NCBI GenBank assembly: GCA_963717125.1
Contig: CAVQVG010000013.1
Span: 124,001 to 188,000 of the forward strand
Source of the DNA: RYN-230 sp963717125
GTDB taxonomy: Bacteria > Actinomycetota > Actinomycetes > Streptosporangiales > Streptosporangiaceae
DNA: 64,000 nt
Direction of reading: 5' to 3'
Below are positions 10,869 to 20,255 of the stretch, in pieces (the stretch's first letter is position 1; every line of letters starts with the position of its first letter). Under the pieces are notes generated by a model. The model searched no databases. It had not been told where the DNA came from and worked only from the letters and a program-made list of their open reading frames with translations. A program made the position numbers and the translations under genes.

Positions 10869-13648
10869 TCAGAGCAGGCCGAGGCGGCGGCCGCGGGCGA
10901 TCGCCTCGCGGCGCGAGCTCACGCCGAGCTTGCGGTAGGCCGACCGCAGGTGGGTCTTGACCGTGTTGATGGACAGGAACAGGGCCTGCGAGATCTCCTC
11001 GTTGGTCATGTGCGAGGGCAGGAAGCGGAGCACCGCCCGCTCGCTGTCGGTGAGCGGCACGCTGGCCCGGGCGGCGGGCGCGGCGCCCTGCGGCACCTGG
11101 GCGTCGAACCGCTCCAGGATGCGCCCGGCGAAACCGGCGTGCCGGCTGGTCGGCGGGATCAGCACCGTCATCGCGGAGCGGACCGCGGCCCCGCCGTCCA
11201 GGAAGGCCCGGTAGGCGCCGTCCGGCTCGGCCAGGGCGAGCGCCTGCTCGAGCAGCGTGGCGGCCTCGTCGCTCGAGCCGAGGCGGCGGTGCGCCACCGC
11301 GGCGATCAGCAGCCCGCTGATCTGCTCGTGCCGGGTGACCCCGGCCGCGCCGCCGTCCAGGCACGGCTCCACCGCCTCCAGGGCGGCCTTGAACTCGCCG
11401 TCCGCGATGAGCAGCCCGGCGCGGAGCAGCCGCCCGTCCGCCCCGTCGAAGTGCTCACCCTCCTCGACCAGCAGCAGCACCGCACGGGCCCGCCCGGTGT
11501 TGCCGACGCGCAGCGCGGCGTCGCCCTCGGCCACCGTGACCACGTCGGACAGGGCCAGGTGGGCTGGCCCGTAGGTCTCGCGGAGCCGGGACAGCACGGC
11601 GACCGACGCGGTGGCGTCGCCGTCCGCGAGCAGCACCCGGGCCCGGATCAGCGCCGTCATCGCGCTGACCGGCGGCTCGCCGGGGAACTGCCCGGCCACC
11701 CCCGGGCTGATGCTCTCGATCAGCCGCTGCGCCGTGGACAGGTCGTCCCGGCGCAGGCCGACCTGGGCCCGGGCCAGCGCGGCCAGTTCCGCGGCCGCCC
11801 CGGCCGTGGCCGGGTCCAGGCCGCGGGTGGCGGGCACGTCGCCGGCCGACCGCTGGGCCGCGCTGAGGTCGCCGAACCACGCCTCGGCCAGGGCCCGCCA
11901 GGCCCGCGCCCGGGCTTGCAGCCCGGCCAGGCTCCCGGCGGCCAGCTGGCGGTCCGCGTGCCGCAGCGCGCGGCGGGCCGACTGGATCTCCCAGCGGCGC
12001 AGCCGGGCCACGCCGACCGCGAACCAGAGCAGGCCGACGGCCCGGTGCTCCGGCTGGGCGCTGGCCGCCGCCTCGCACCGTTCGGCCAGCGAGTGCGCCT
12101 GGCCGAGCAGGCCCGGGTCGGGGTCGCACCGGCGGCCCGCGAGCATCACCCGCAACGCGGCCAGCGTCGGCTCCATGACCCGGCGCATGGCCGGCGCGGC
12201 CCGGTCCAGGGCATGCTCGCCGCTTTCCAGGTACGCGGCCGAGCCCTCCTGGTCGCCGTCCCACAGCCGGGCCGCCGCCCAGGCCGCCGCGACCGCGGGG
12301 TCGTCGGCCGAGCGGTCCGCCGGGAACAGCGCCAGCACGCCCTCCAGCTCGGCGGTGGACCCGGGGCTGGCCACCCCGGCGCCCGCCTCGGCCAGGATCT
12401 GCGCCGCGTAGTCCCAGTCCTCGGCCTGGGCCGCGGCGCGCACCGAGTCGAACGGCTGGCCGTGCGCCGCGTACCAGCGGGCCGCCCGGCGGAGCAGCAC
12501 CGGGATCTCGTGCGGTATCTCGCGGTGCAGTTCCGCGGTCAGCACCTCGCGGAGCAGCGGGTGGTAGACGTACCCGCCGTGCTCCCGGTCCACGACGTCG
12601 ACGAAGCTGTTCTCCCGGCTCAGCCGCTCCAGGGTGCGCGCGCTGCCGCCCTGCCCGGTCAGCGCGTCGGCCAGGTCGCCGGACACCTCCCCGGTGATGC
12701 TGGTGCGGAGCAGGAACATCCGGGTCTGCGGCGGCTGCTTGCCGAGCACCTCGTCCCACAGATAGTCGGTCACGATGGGCTCGTCGCCGACCAGGTCGGT
12801 GATGGTCGCGCCGGGCGCCGGGTCGCTGCGGGCGCGCATGGCGGCCAGCCGCAGCCCGGCCATCCAGCCCTGGGTGCGGCGGAGCAGCTCGTCCCGGGCG
12901 CCCTGGTCCACGTCGAGGCCCAGCAGGGCGAAGTACGCGTCCGCCTCATCGGCGGTGCAGGCCAGGTCCGGGCCGCCGATGTCGGCCAGCTCGCCGGACA
13001 CCCGCAGCCGGGCCAGCTGCAGCCCCGGCGGCTGCCGGGCGGACAGCACCAGCCGCAGCGTGCCCGGGGCATGCCGGATGATCAGGTCGAGCCCGCTCAG
13101 CACGGCCGGGTCGGCCAGCTCGTGCACGTCGTCCAGGATCAGCACCACCGGCTCGGTGAACAGCTGGGCCACTTCGACCAGCCGGAGCGGGAACCGGTCC
13201 GGGCTGGTGTCCTCCAGGGACCGCAGCACGTCGGCCGGGATGGCGCGGAGCCGGGCCAGCGCGGCGCACACGTAAGCCCAGAACCAGGACTGGTGGTCCT
13301 CGGCGTCCACGGTCAGCCAGGCCACCCGGCGGCTCTGCGCGGACGCGCTGGCCCAGGTGGCGCACGCCACGGTCTTGCCCGCGCCGGCCCGCTGATCAGC
13401 GTGACCCGGTTGCGGGCGGCCTGGTCGAGCAGGCCGGTGATCCGGCGGCGGCGCAGCACCGGGAAGTGCGGCTGCGGGATCTGCAGCTTGCCCTCGAGAA
13501 ACCGCGGCTGGCCGGCGTCACCCGGTGCGCCGTCCGGCTGGCCACCGCGGTCACGTGGCCCGGCCTCCCCCAGCAGCTCCTCGGCCAAGGCCGCGCCGTC
13601 CGGCAGCGCCTGCGCAGGCTCGGCAGCGCCATCGATCGTGCTTGTCAT
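10869..13648 (-). CDS. Large LuxR-family (LAL/MalT-type) transcriptional regulator, frameshift in Walker A
   Basis: The protein of about 925 residues has a P-loop ATPase module at the N-terminus, a long TPR-like helical middle, and a C-terminal LuxR helix-turn-helix (SVPLTDSERAVLRFLPSHMTNEEIS to NTVKTHLRSAYRKLG). This is the LAL/MalT architecture of ATP-dependent activators. The first 90 residues, from ATG 13648 (preceded by a GGGGGG tract), are in one frame and the rest in another. The break falls exactly in Walker A: GPA is followed by a jump to AGKTVACATWA. Restoring one CCGG unit to give GGCCGGCCGG would rebuild GPAGAGKT. It lies between tig and the lipoprotein gene, far from the island, so a role in cluster control is possible but unsupported. 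Confidence 0.85.
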
Positions 13649-13958
13649 GCGATATCCCCCCGAGAGCCCCGACCTGCTGGCCACGCGTCGGCCATCCTCA
13701 TCCCATTGGGGTGAATACGCAGGTCGGATGCCTTTGCCGGTCATACCCGGGGCCGGCTGATATCAACCGCCCGCCGACCCGGCCCCCGGGCACCCATGAT
13801 TGGGCGCGTCAGGCCGGCCTCCCTCACCCACCGGGGGTGAGACCGCGGGCGGCCGGCCGCCCGGCTCAGCCGGCGCACCGGGTGAGCGCCGCCCGCCCCG
13901 TGCCACCCGGGGTTAGCGGGCCATGGTGCCGCTCCTTACGGCCGTCCTCGGATCGTGA

Positions 13959-14453
13959 TCATCCCGACGGGGTGGGGGTCGGGTCCGGGCAGCGGACGCT
14001 GGCCGTCACCCCGGCCAGGTCGGTGGATACCGCCTTGGCCGCCGCGGTGGCATTGGGCTGGCGGCCCAGGCTGCTCAGTGTCTTCTGCAGCTTGCTCAGC
14101 GCGGTCTGCAGCGCACTGAGCTGGCCCTGCCACTCGGTCCCGGCCGTGTCATGCAGCGCGACCAGGTTGGTTTTGACGTTGCCCACGTCCGTCTTCAGCT
14201 TGTTCAGCGCGTTGGGCCCGAAGCTGAGGTGGCTCAGCTCGGTCGGGGACGCGCGCAGCGCGGCCACCTCCGGGCAGACGGTGACCGAGGCGGCGGACGA
14301 CGCGCTCGGCGCCGCGCTGGACGACGACGCCGCGCTGGACGACGCGGCGGACGACGGGCTGGCGCCGGCACCGCCGCCGGAGGAGCAGCCCGCAGCCAGC
14401 AGCGCCCCGCTCAGCAGCACTGCACCAATCAGGCCGACCCTCATGTCGGCCAC
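13959..14453 (-). CDS. Small secreted lipoprotein, function unknown
   Basis: The 164-residue product begins with a short basic region and a hydrophobic signal ending in the lipobox LLAAGC (cysteine 23 from the ATG at 14453; MRVGL three codons later is an alternative start). A Ser/Ala/Gly-rich linker follows, typical of extracellular actinobacterial lipoproteins. The mature part is mostly helical, with two cysteines that could pair (VCPEV and VRCPD). I recognise no enzyme domain. It directly follows the truncated GMC oxidoreductase copy at the left edge of the island. Confidence 0.75.
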   Translation of the reverse strand: MADMRVGLIGAVLLSGALLAAGCSSGGGAGASPSSAASSSAASSSSAAPSASSAASVTVCPEVAALRASPTELSHLSFGPNALNKLKTDVGNVKTNLVALHDTAGTEWQGQLSALQTALSKLQKTLSSLGRQPNATAAAKAVSTDLAGVTASVRCPDPTPTPSG

Positions 14454-14484
14454 GTTGTCCCGGCCGGCCCGGTCCCGTCCTCAT

Positions 14485-14769
14485 CCGCAACGGGCTATCA
14501 CCCCGCTCTTACCCCATCCCCGGCCATCCATTGATTAACGCTCGTGCCCGCAACTGCGGCCGGCCTCAGCCGAGCCGCCGGGCGACATGCTCGCCGACCC
14601 GGACCGCGTTGGCCATCGCGGTCAGCGCCGGATTCACCGCGCCGATGCTCGGGAAGAAGCGGGCCAGCTTGGTCAGGTGCGGCTCCTCGCCGCGCATCGC
14701 CTCGGCGTTGGACTTGCCGAGCACCTGGATGTTGCCGAGCGGCCACTGGCGGCCGTTGCCCGGCAGGTC
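14485..14769. repeat. Left flanking repeat of the island (copy of the GMC oxidoreductase 3' region)
   Basis: This stretch matches 38965-39610 at close to full identity, including about 80 bp of non-coding DNA beyond the stop codon (ctcttaccccatccccggcc against ctcttaccccaccccccggcc). It lacks an internal 363-bp segment corresponding to 39136-39498. Similarity ends abruptly at about 14769/39606. The orientation is the same as the right copy, so the island lies between direct repeats. Confidence 0.85.
14566..14769 (-). pseudogene. Truncated GMC oxidoreductase copy with in-frame internal deletion
   Basis: The minus-strand reading frame encodes GNGRQWPLGNIQVLGKSNA, GEEPHLTKLA and then directly FFPSIGAVNPALTAMANA to the end RVGEHVARRLG. 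In the full gene at 39041-40594 these two parts are separated by 121 codons. Only the C-terminal GMC region remains, and the N-terminal FAD domain is absent, so it cannot be a functional enzyme. Most substitutions relative to the full copy are few, so the copy is recent or was maintained by recombination. Confidence 0.85.
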
Positions 14770-14789
14770 AACGTCCTGGCATAAACGAT

Positions 14790-15519
14790 CCTGACCCCGC
14801 CAGCCGAAACGGCCGTGCGAGTGTTCAAGCACCTGGACATGCTGACCGTCCGACGCGGCTATGAGATGGCCTACTCGGTCGGTTAGGTACTGGCGAGCGG
14901 GAGAATATGGCGCTGCGGATGGTCGCGCCCCAGGCATGGCAGGCCGGGATCGAGCGCGGGCCGGGCCCGAGCGTCGTGCCCCACGGCGAGCAGGTACAGA
15001 CCGCGCCTGCATGCAGGCCAAGGCTAAAGGAGCGTCCGGGAACGCCGGCCCGGCCGCGGCAGGCGCCCGGCCCACCTGCCGCAGCCCGCCACGCCATGCA
15101 GGTCACGCTGGTCACGGTCGCGGTCTCCTGCTGGACGTTCGCGTTCTTAGCTGCGGGGCACGCCCAGGTTTCGTAACGCCTGCCAGCGGCGCACCGCACT
15201 CGCAGTCCTCGGGAGGTGAGGGATGGTGTCATCGCTACCCCGGCACGTGCGCCCGAAGATCAACTACGAACGGGCGGCAACCCGGGAATGACAGGCTTAG
15301 CGCCGCCAGATTGGCCGCCGCCGTAGCGGCTACGGACTCCTCCCCGGTCTTCCCCGCCCCTGATGGCGTCCGATCCAGTGGCACGGTCAGCATCGCCGCG
15401 GCCCCACCCGGGCGGGCAAAGCCGCTCTACGCGAACAGGCAGCCGATCACCAGCAGGGAGTGAGCATCCCATTGCACGGTGGGGGTGGGTCACCTGTTCG
15501 AACGCAAAACCGATGACGG
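14790..15519. other. About 700 bp at the island's left edge without a recognisable gene
   Basis: Open frames here are short, disagree with actinobacterial codon bias or look like shadows, and I recognise no protein family. A plus-strand tail at 14790-14886 reading TAVRVFKHLDMLTVRRGYE then AYSVG-stop looks protein-like and may be the end of a truncated gene, but I cannot assign it. I saw no tRNA or attachment site. Confidence 0.5.
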
Positions 15520-15553
15520 CGGCACCACGAGTGAAGCGGCACCACGAGTGAAG
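15520..15553. repeat. Perfect 17-bp tandem repeat upstream of the AspH-like gene
   Basis: cggcaccacgagtgaag occurs twice back to back, about 70 bp before the start at 15625. An AT-rich stretch with TATATAGTAGTCT follows at about 15563. The placement suits an activator or repressor site, but the binding protein is unknown. Confidence 0.8.
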
Positions 15554-15624
15554 ACATGAAGAGCTATATAGTAGTCTGATAACCTTCGTGTGCGCTATCC
15601 CCATTCTGGGCCGCTGGAGGTAGT

Positions 15625-16488
15625 ATGTTCGATAGGGCTTGCTGGAACATTGATAATGTCGTACTTAACGAGCTCGGCCATCCCTGGAGTAATGGCAAGA
15701 TCAAGGACGTGCTCGGTCTCAGTTCCGCTGAGTATTTTCGCACTCTCAGTTATCAAGAAACCCAGAGCGCGCTGCCTCTACTCGAACGGCTGAATAGCCT
15801 TGCGGAAGAGTTCGCATCGGGGCGTGCACGAAACCTCTTTGCTGCGGCCGTAAGTGGTCTGAGTTCTAAGTACACGAAAGGTCAGAAGGGTGACTTCGCA
15901 CTGATCACGAAATCCGAGGTGCAGCCGATCATGGCCGAGATTGCCGCTCTGAGCGCAGAGGATTGGGAACAGAATTTCAGGCACCGGGTTCCCGTACAAC
16001 GGGAAACCCGGTCAATCATGCTAACCAGCAGAGCACCACGGCCTGGCGAAATCAAACACGGGCAGTACGTCACCAACGGCGACTATAGTTCGCGATTCCC
16101 GCATCTTATGCGATGGCTTGAGGGATTCGCCAAGAGTGCCGGAAATGGCACTCTCCAGTTAGCCCTCATAGTGCGACTGCAGAGCAGAGGCCAGGTATAC
16201 CGCCATATCGACCGCGGACTCTACTTCCTAATACGGGATAGGTATCATTTGGTGCTTAGGTCACCATCAGGTAGCCGCATGCAGGTCGAAAGTGAGACTC
16301 GTGTATGGCAGGAAGGCGAAGCGTGGTGGTTTAACAACCACGTTCTGCATCAGGCATTCAACGATGCCGCTTCCGAGCGGATCCACGTAGTTTTCGACAT
16401 CCTGCCGGATTCAAACAGGTTTCTCTTGCCTTTTTTCGAGCAGTGCGCAGATGTCGCGTACCAGCAGGCGACTGCTCGGCGGTCTTGA
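15625..16488 (+). CDS. Aspartyl/asparaginyl beta-hydroxylase-like 2OG-Fe(II) dioxygenase
   Basis: Family members hydroxylate the beta-carbon of amino acid residues using 2-oxoglutarate, oxygen and Fe(II). The C-terminal half of this 287-residue protein carries the facial triad pattern: H194-x-D196 in VYRHIDRG, a distal H242 in HVLHQAFND and the 2OG-binding R252 in SERIHVVFD. The N-terminal 130 residues are a helical region I cannot assign. The ATG at 15625 follows GGAGG by five bases. It is the outermost cluster gene on the left and transcribes towards the ABC exporter. A likely role is hydroxylation of a carrier-bound or free amino acid. The substrate is not deducible. Confidence 0.8.
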   Translation: MFDRACWNIDNVVLNELGHPWSNGKIKDVLGLSSAEYFRTLSYQETQSALPLLERLNSLAEEFASGRARNLFAAAVSGLSSKYTKGQKGDFALITKSEVQPIMAEIAALSAEDWEQNFRHRVPVQRETRSIMLTSRAPRPGEIKHGQYVTNGDYSSRFPHLMRWLEGFAKSAGNGTLQLALIVRLQSRGQVYRHIDRGLYFLIRDRYHLVLRSPSGSRMQVESETRVWQEGEAWWFNNHVLHQAFNDAASERIHVVFDILPDSNRFLLPFFEQCADVAYQQATARRS

Positions 16489-16644
16489 TGCCGAGCCCAT
16501 ACCGCTCTTCATCGAGCAGGATGCCTGGCACCCAGCCTGCGAACTTATCAGCGAACTCTCGCTGTCGAGCGCTGTCAGCATGCCAACCGGGCGGCCCGTC
16601 CGCAACGTGGGCAGCTCTTATCGATCAAGCTGGAATCGATTAGA

Positions 16645-17430
16645 TCAGCCCAACTCAATGGTCCCGTCACGACGACCTGATGAGACCAAGCGATTAAATG
16701 ACACCGCGGCTACGCCGAGCCAGCCTAGGCCGGTGGCCACGGTAAGAAGGATCTGGACGGCGATTGAGGAGATGGGTGCGCCCTGGATCGTCGCGCGGAT
16801 GCTCTCCAGCCCATGAGTCAGTGGGATGACCTCGGCCAGCGCGTGGATCGGCCACGGCCAGAACGTTACAGGGACATCCACCCCGCAGAATGTCATTGGT
16901 ACCAGGTACGTCAGGTTGATGACCAGCCATTGCCATCGCAGCCTGCGCAGCGCTAGACCGCCCACCGTACACGCAAGGCAGTAGAAGCTCGCGCCAACAA
17001 CAGCCAACTGAGGGATGGATTCCAGTAGCCTGCTAACAGGCACGGCGGCGCCGAGAAGCCTGGGGACAAGAACCAGCGCGGCCGATGAGCTCACCAGCCC
17101 CGTGCACAACCACTGCAATCCACGGCCGAAGAAAACCGGGAGCTGGCCGGTCGGTGTCGCGATTAACAACCCGAGAGTGCCGACCTGACGCTCTGCGCAC
17201 ATGGATCGGATCATGGCTGAAGCTTCGACCGTGATGATTGCACATGCATTACCCACAGCAATGTATTGCACCGCACGAGCGGAACCAGCTAGCTGGCCGA
17301 CCATCGCGAAGAACGTAACCTGGCACAGGACACGCACCAGCCAGCCGAGTGTCCAGGTGACGAAGGAATTATTCGAGCGCAATTCCGCGAAGCCTCGCGA
17401 GGCCGAACGGTGAATGATTGCAAGAAGCAT
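16645..17430 (-). CDS. ABC-2 type transporter permease (second subunit)
   Basis: The 261-residue product has six hydrophobic segments and the layout of an ABC-2 export permease (TLGWLVRVLCQVTFFAMVG, RQVGTLGLLIATPTG, PLTHGLESIRATIQG). I take the ATG at 17430, four bases after the stop of the preceding permease, because the open frame upstream of it only overlaps that gene. With its neighbours it forms a heteromeric exporter. Gene order ATPase, permease, permease resembles DrrAB-type antibiotic efflux systems, which suggests export of, or resistance to, the cluster product. Confidence 0.8.
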   Translation of the reverse strand: MLLAIIHRSASRGFAELRSNNSFVTWTLGWLVRVLCQVTFFAMVGQLAGSARAVQYIAVGNACAIITVEASAMIRSMCAERQVGTLGLLIATPTGQLPVFFGRGLQWLCTGLVSSSAALVLVPRLLGAAVPVSRLLESIPQLAVVGASFYCLACTVGGLALRRLRWQWLVINLTYLVPMTFCGVDVPVTFWPWPIHALAEVIPLTHGLESIRATIQGAPISSIAVQILLTVATGLGWLGVAAVSFNRLVSSGRRDGTIELG

Positions 17431-17434
17431 CTGC

Positions 17435-18205
17435 TCAGCCGAACGTGATTGTACCGACAGTGGCAAGCCGCCGGACAATATAACGGCAGACGAAATATGC
17501 GAGGACAAAGCTGGCCAGCCCAAGTAGAAGCACGTACACGACCTCCCTCTGCCAGTGATCAACTGATCCATATCCGAATGCGCCACGCAGCAGATTTTCA
17601 AGCCAGGAGAAGAAGACGAAGTGGGTTGCCGGACGCAGCCACCCAGGCAGCAGCTGCGCCGGAACCGCTATGCAACCGAGGATATACAGCGGGTAACTCA
17701 GCGCATTCTGCAAGACATATGAGTTGCGGCTCATCGACAGACATACCCCCAGCATGGTTGCGGTGCCAACCGTCGCGAAAACACCTGAGGCAAGGGCGAC
17801 TAGCAGAAGGACCGGATGTACGGGCACCAGGACTACCCCGAAGCCGAGGCCGACGAACCACGTTTCCAGCGCACATAGGCCGCCGAGTGCTGTGACGGCG
17901 ATTAGCCGACCGGCCAGGACTGGAACGAGCGAAGTCAGGCTGGCGACGATTAGCTCGAGGGTGCTACCGCGGCGCTCGCTGTCGACGAGGGTGGTAGCAA
18001 GGTCGAGCGAGACAAGCCAAAGACCTATCAGCACCGGGGCGATCGCGCCACTCACGAGCACTCTGTTTGAGTGACTCTGTTCCGCTATGGACAGGAACAT
18101 CGTTGCGAACAGAGGAGTAGTCACAACGACTAGGAGCTGAGCGGGGCCGCGGCGCATAACGGCGAGCTGCAGACGGGCAGCGGCAAGTAACTGGCGTACG
18201 GTCAT
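17435..18205 (-). CDS. ABC-2 type transporter permease (first subunit)
   Basis: The 256-residue protein has six predicted membrane spans and an ABC-2 permease pattern (DLATTLVDSERRGSTLELI, then LLPGWLRPATHFVFFSWLENLL). The ERRxGTLE-type loop is typical of DrrB/NodJ-like permeases. Its ATG overlaps the stop of the ATPase gene by four bases, so stoichiometric synthesis is likely. It probably pairs with the permease at 16645-17430 in the membrane, as one heterodimer with the ATPase at 18202-19203. Confidence 0.85.
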   Translation of the reverse strand: MTVRQLLAAARLQLAVMRRGPAQLLVVVTTPLFATMFLSIAEQSHSNRVLVSGAIAPVLIGLWLVSLDLATTLVDSERRGSTLELIVASLTSLVPVLAGRLIAVTALGGLCALETWFVGLGFGVVLVPVHPVLLLVALASGVFATVGTATMLGVCLSMSRNSYVLQNALSYPLYILGCIAVPAQLLPGWLRPATHFVFFSWLENLLRGAFGYGSVDHWQREVVYVLLLGLASFVLAYFVCRYIVRRLATVGTITFG

Positions 18206-19203
18206 ATCCTCAAGCCCCGGTCATCGAGGAAGTGGAGATAGACCTCCTCAAGGCTTGGCTTCGAGGTACGGATCTCCGTGACGCCGGCGGCAACAAGGTA
18301 CTCCAGTACCCGCGCTGGGGCGTCGCCTTCTCCGGTATGTACACGCAGCCAGCGGCCCTCCTGCTCGTCAACCCGCAGCACTCCCGGCAAAACTCGGATC
18401 GAGTCGCGCACACCAAATGACTCTGCTCGAAAGTCGATCCGGTCGTAGGCGGAGAGCAAGCTCCCAACCTCTGAGGTCCGTGCCACAAGGCGCAGGCTGC
18501 CCCGGTCAATGAGGCCGATATAATCGCAGAGAGCTTCGGCCTCGGTCAGGTCGTGCGTGGTTAGCAGGATGGTCCGGCCGTCGGCCTTCAGGCTCCGCAA
18601 TACCGAGCGCAGCTCCAGGCTTGCCTTCGGGTCCAATCCCATCGTCGGCTCGTCGAGGAATAGCAGCGGCGGGTCGGTGATCAGGCCGCGCGCCAGGTGA
18701 AGACGCTGCCGCATGCCACGCGAGAAGCGCTCGACGGGTTCATCGGCGCGTGCACCGAGTCCGAACTGATCGAGTAGCTCGCTGACGCGTTTTCGCGCCG
18801 CGCGCGAATCAACCCGATACAGTGCGGCCCAGAACAGCAGATTCTCCCTGGCGCTGACGCGCGTGTACACACCCTTATCGCCGCCAAAAACCAGGCCGAT
18901 GCAGCGGCGTACCTCTCGTGATTCCCGTACGACATCATGGCCGAGAACCTTCGCTACACCGCGTGTAGGCAAGAGAATCGTCGAGAGCACACGGACGAGG
19001 GTCGTCTTCCCAGCTCCGTTTGGGCCCAGGAGCCCGAAGGTCTCCCCGCGGCCAACCGACAGATCGACGTCACTCAGCGCCACAGTCGCTTGCCGCCGCC
19101 GTTTGGTCGCCCTGAACTCACGCACCAGACCCTGAACCTCGATATCCAGCGGCATCCGGGCCGAATCGCCCTCCGCAGCAACTCCCTGTGTCATCTGGGT
19201 CAC
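18202..19203 (-). CDS. ABC transporter ATP-binding protein (DrrA-like)
   Basis: Cytosolic nucleotide-binding subunit of the exporter. Visible motifs are Walker A GLLGPNGAGKTT, signature FSRGMRQRLHLARGL, Walker B LLFLDEPTMGLD and the switch histidine in LLTTHDL. A C-terminal DrrA-like extension follows (about 80 residues). The frame is open further upstream, but the conserved part begins at about PLDIEVQGLVREF. I choose GTG 19203 because of an AGAGAGA stretch seven bases upstream; ATG 19194 is equally possible. It is the first gene of the three-gene minus-strand operon and is divergent from the 2OG oxygenase at 19586. Confidence 0.9.
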   Translation of the reverse strand: MTQMTQGVAAEGDSARMPLDIEVQGLVREFRATKRRRQATVALSDVDLSVGRGETFGLLGPNGAGKTTLVRVLSTILLPTRGVAKVLGHDVVRESREVRRCIGLVFGGDKGVYTRVSARENLLFWAALYRVDSRAARKRVSELLDQFGLGARADEPVERFSRGMRQRLHLARGLITDPPLLFLDEPTMGLDPKASLELRSVLRSLKADGRTILLTTHDLTEAEALCDYIGLIDRGSLRLVARTSEVGSLLSAYDRIDFRAESFGVRDSIRVLPGVLRVDEQEGRWLRVHTGEGDAPARVLEYLVAAGVTEIRTSKPSLEEVYLHFLDDRGLRI

Positions 19204-19585
19204 GATACGATCTCTCTTGCGCTGGGCCCGTGAGCCCTGGCCAGCTTGTCGGATGCGACGATACCTTGCCGGTGACGGCCCTGTCCGGCTCGATGCGCTG
19301 ATCTTCGCGCTAGGGTCCTCCCCGGCCTCCTGACACCGTTGTTGCTCCGCCCTCACCCAAAGTGAGCGACTGGAAGCACGGTCAGGTGCGAGACCGAACA
19401 GCGTGGCCTCGCACCGCCGGAACTAAACGGCTTCAGAGTCGGGTCTAGCCATTAAGCCCAGGCTGCCTCTCGGCCGCACCAGCCCGCTGCGCCGGCCGAC
19501 GGTGAAGGTCTCCCGCCTCCACTCGCTCAGCACAGTGCCCTGTGGCGCACGCCATCGGTACGGAATTCGCGTTATCCTTTGCTTC
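19204..19585. promoter_or_regulatory. Divergent intergenic region between the ABC exporter and the 2OG oxygenase
   Basis: This 380-bp stretch must hold the promoter of the ABC operon and probably that of the oxygenase. I see no convincing -35/-10 pair and no inverted repeat strong enough to call an operator. If the oxygenase starts at the earlier GTG (19502), the gap shrinks to about 300 bp. Confidence 0.4.
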
Positions 19586-20212
19586 GTGATTATCAGCACT
19601 GAAACAGACTTGCGCGCCGCCCTCTGTACGGTGAGCCAGACCGGAGCCGCATTTCTTGTCGATGCGATACAGGAAGAGGCCCTATCCGCAGTCGCGGCGG
19701 AGCTGGAATCGGCACCGTATACCCGGCTGCCCGAGCAGCAGGGGCGCGCACGCCAGGAAGGCGAGATTCTCGTCCTGACGAGCGGATCCCGTGGGTACCC
19801 AGCGATGAGCCTGCTGTGTGAGCGACTGACGGCGGCGATACTTCCGGCCGGCGATGGCATCTGCGGGCTCGACCAGTGGAGGCCGAACGAGGTGGCCGTA
19901 CAGCGCTACCCGGAGCGCGCATTGGGGATCACGCCACATCGCGACCTGCAGTGGTACCGGTACCTAGTGGTGGTGGTCACGGTCGAGGGAACCGCAGAGT
20001 TCATGCTCTGCAAGAACCGAGAGGGTGAGCTTCTCGACACCTGGCAGGCCGGCTCAGGGAGCCTTGTCTTGCTGCGCGGACCGGGACTGGGGGGTACCGA
20101 GGAGGGAGGGCCTTTGCACGCGGTGGCTGGGCCCGCAGTCGGCCACCGTACGTCCCTTGGGCTTCGGATGGACACTCGCCTCCCGATTGGCCCACCACTC
20201 GACAACGCCTAG
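19586..20212 (+). CDS. 2OG-Fe(II) dioxygenase-like protein
   Basis: The product (about 208 residues) carries a jelly-roll oxygenase signature: H-x-D in GITPHRDLQWYRYL, a distal histidine in GGPLHAVAGP about 55 residues later, and an arginine (HRTSLGLRMD) suited to 2-oxoglutarate binding. It therefore probably hydroxylates, halogenates or desaturates a small molecule with 2-oxoglutarate and oxygen. The start is uncertain: GTG 19586 begins the conserved-looking part, while GTG 19502 would add 28 residues, and neither has a clear ribosome site. It stands alone on the plus strand between two minus-strand groups. The substrate is unknown. Confidence 0.7.
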   Translation: MIISTETDLRAALCTVSQTGAAFLVDAIQEEALSAVAAELESAPYTRLPEQQGRARQEGEILVLTSGSRGYPAMSLLCERLTAAILPAGDGICGLDQWRPNEVAVQRYPERALGITPHRDLQWYRYLVVVVTVEGTAEFMLCKNREGELLDTWQAGSGSLVLLRGPGLGGTEEGGPLHAVAGPAVGHRTSLGLRMDTRLPIGPPLDNA

Positions 20213-20255
20213 CACAACTGAGCCTCGATTTGTAAGGAGCTCTTCTGCGCAGGAA

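Noticed and set aside
10848..13760. 970-codon plus-strand open frame opposite the LAL regulator
   Set aside because: Low-complexity shadow of the minus-strand gene with no recognisable motif.
14825..15604. Short open frames on both strands at the left island edge
   Set aside because: No ribosome sites, no family resemblance and composition like non-coding GC-rich DNA. Mentioned only as a gene-free stretch.
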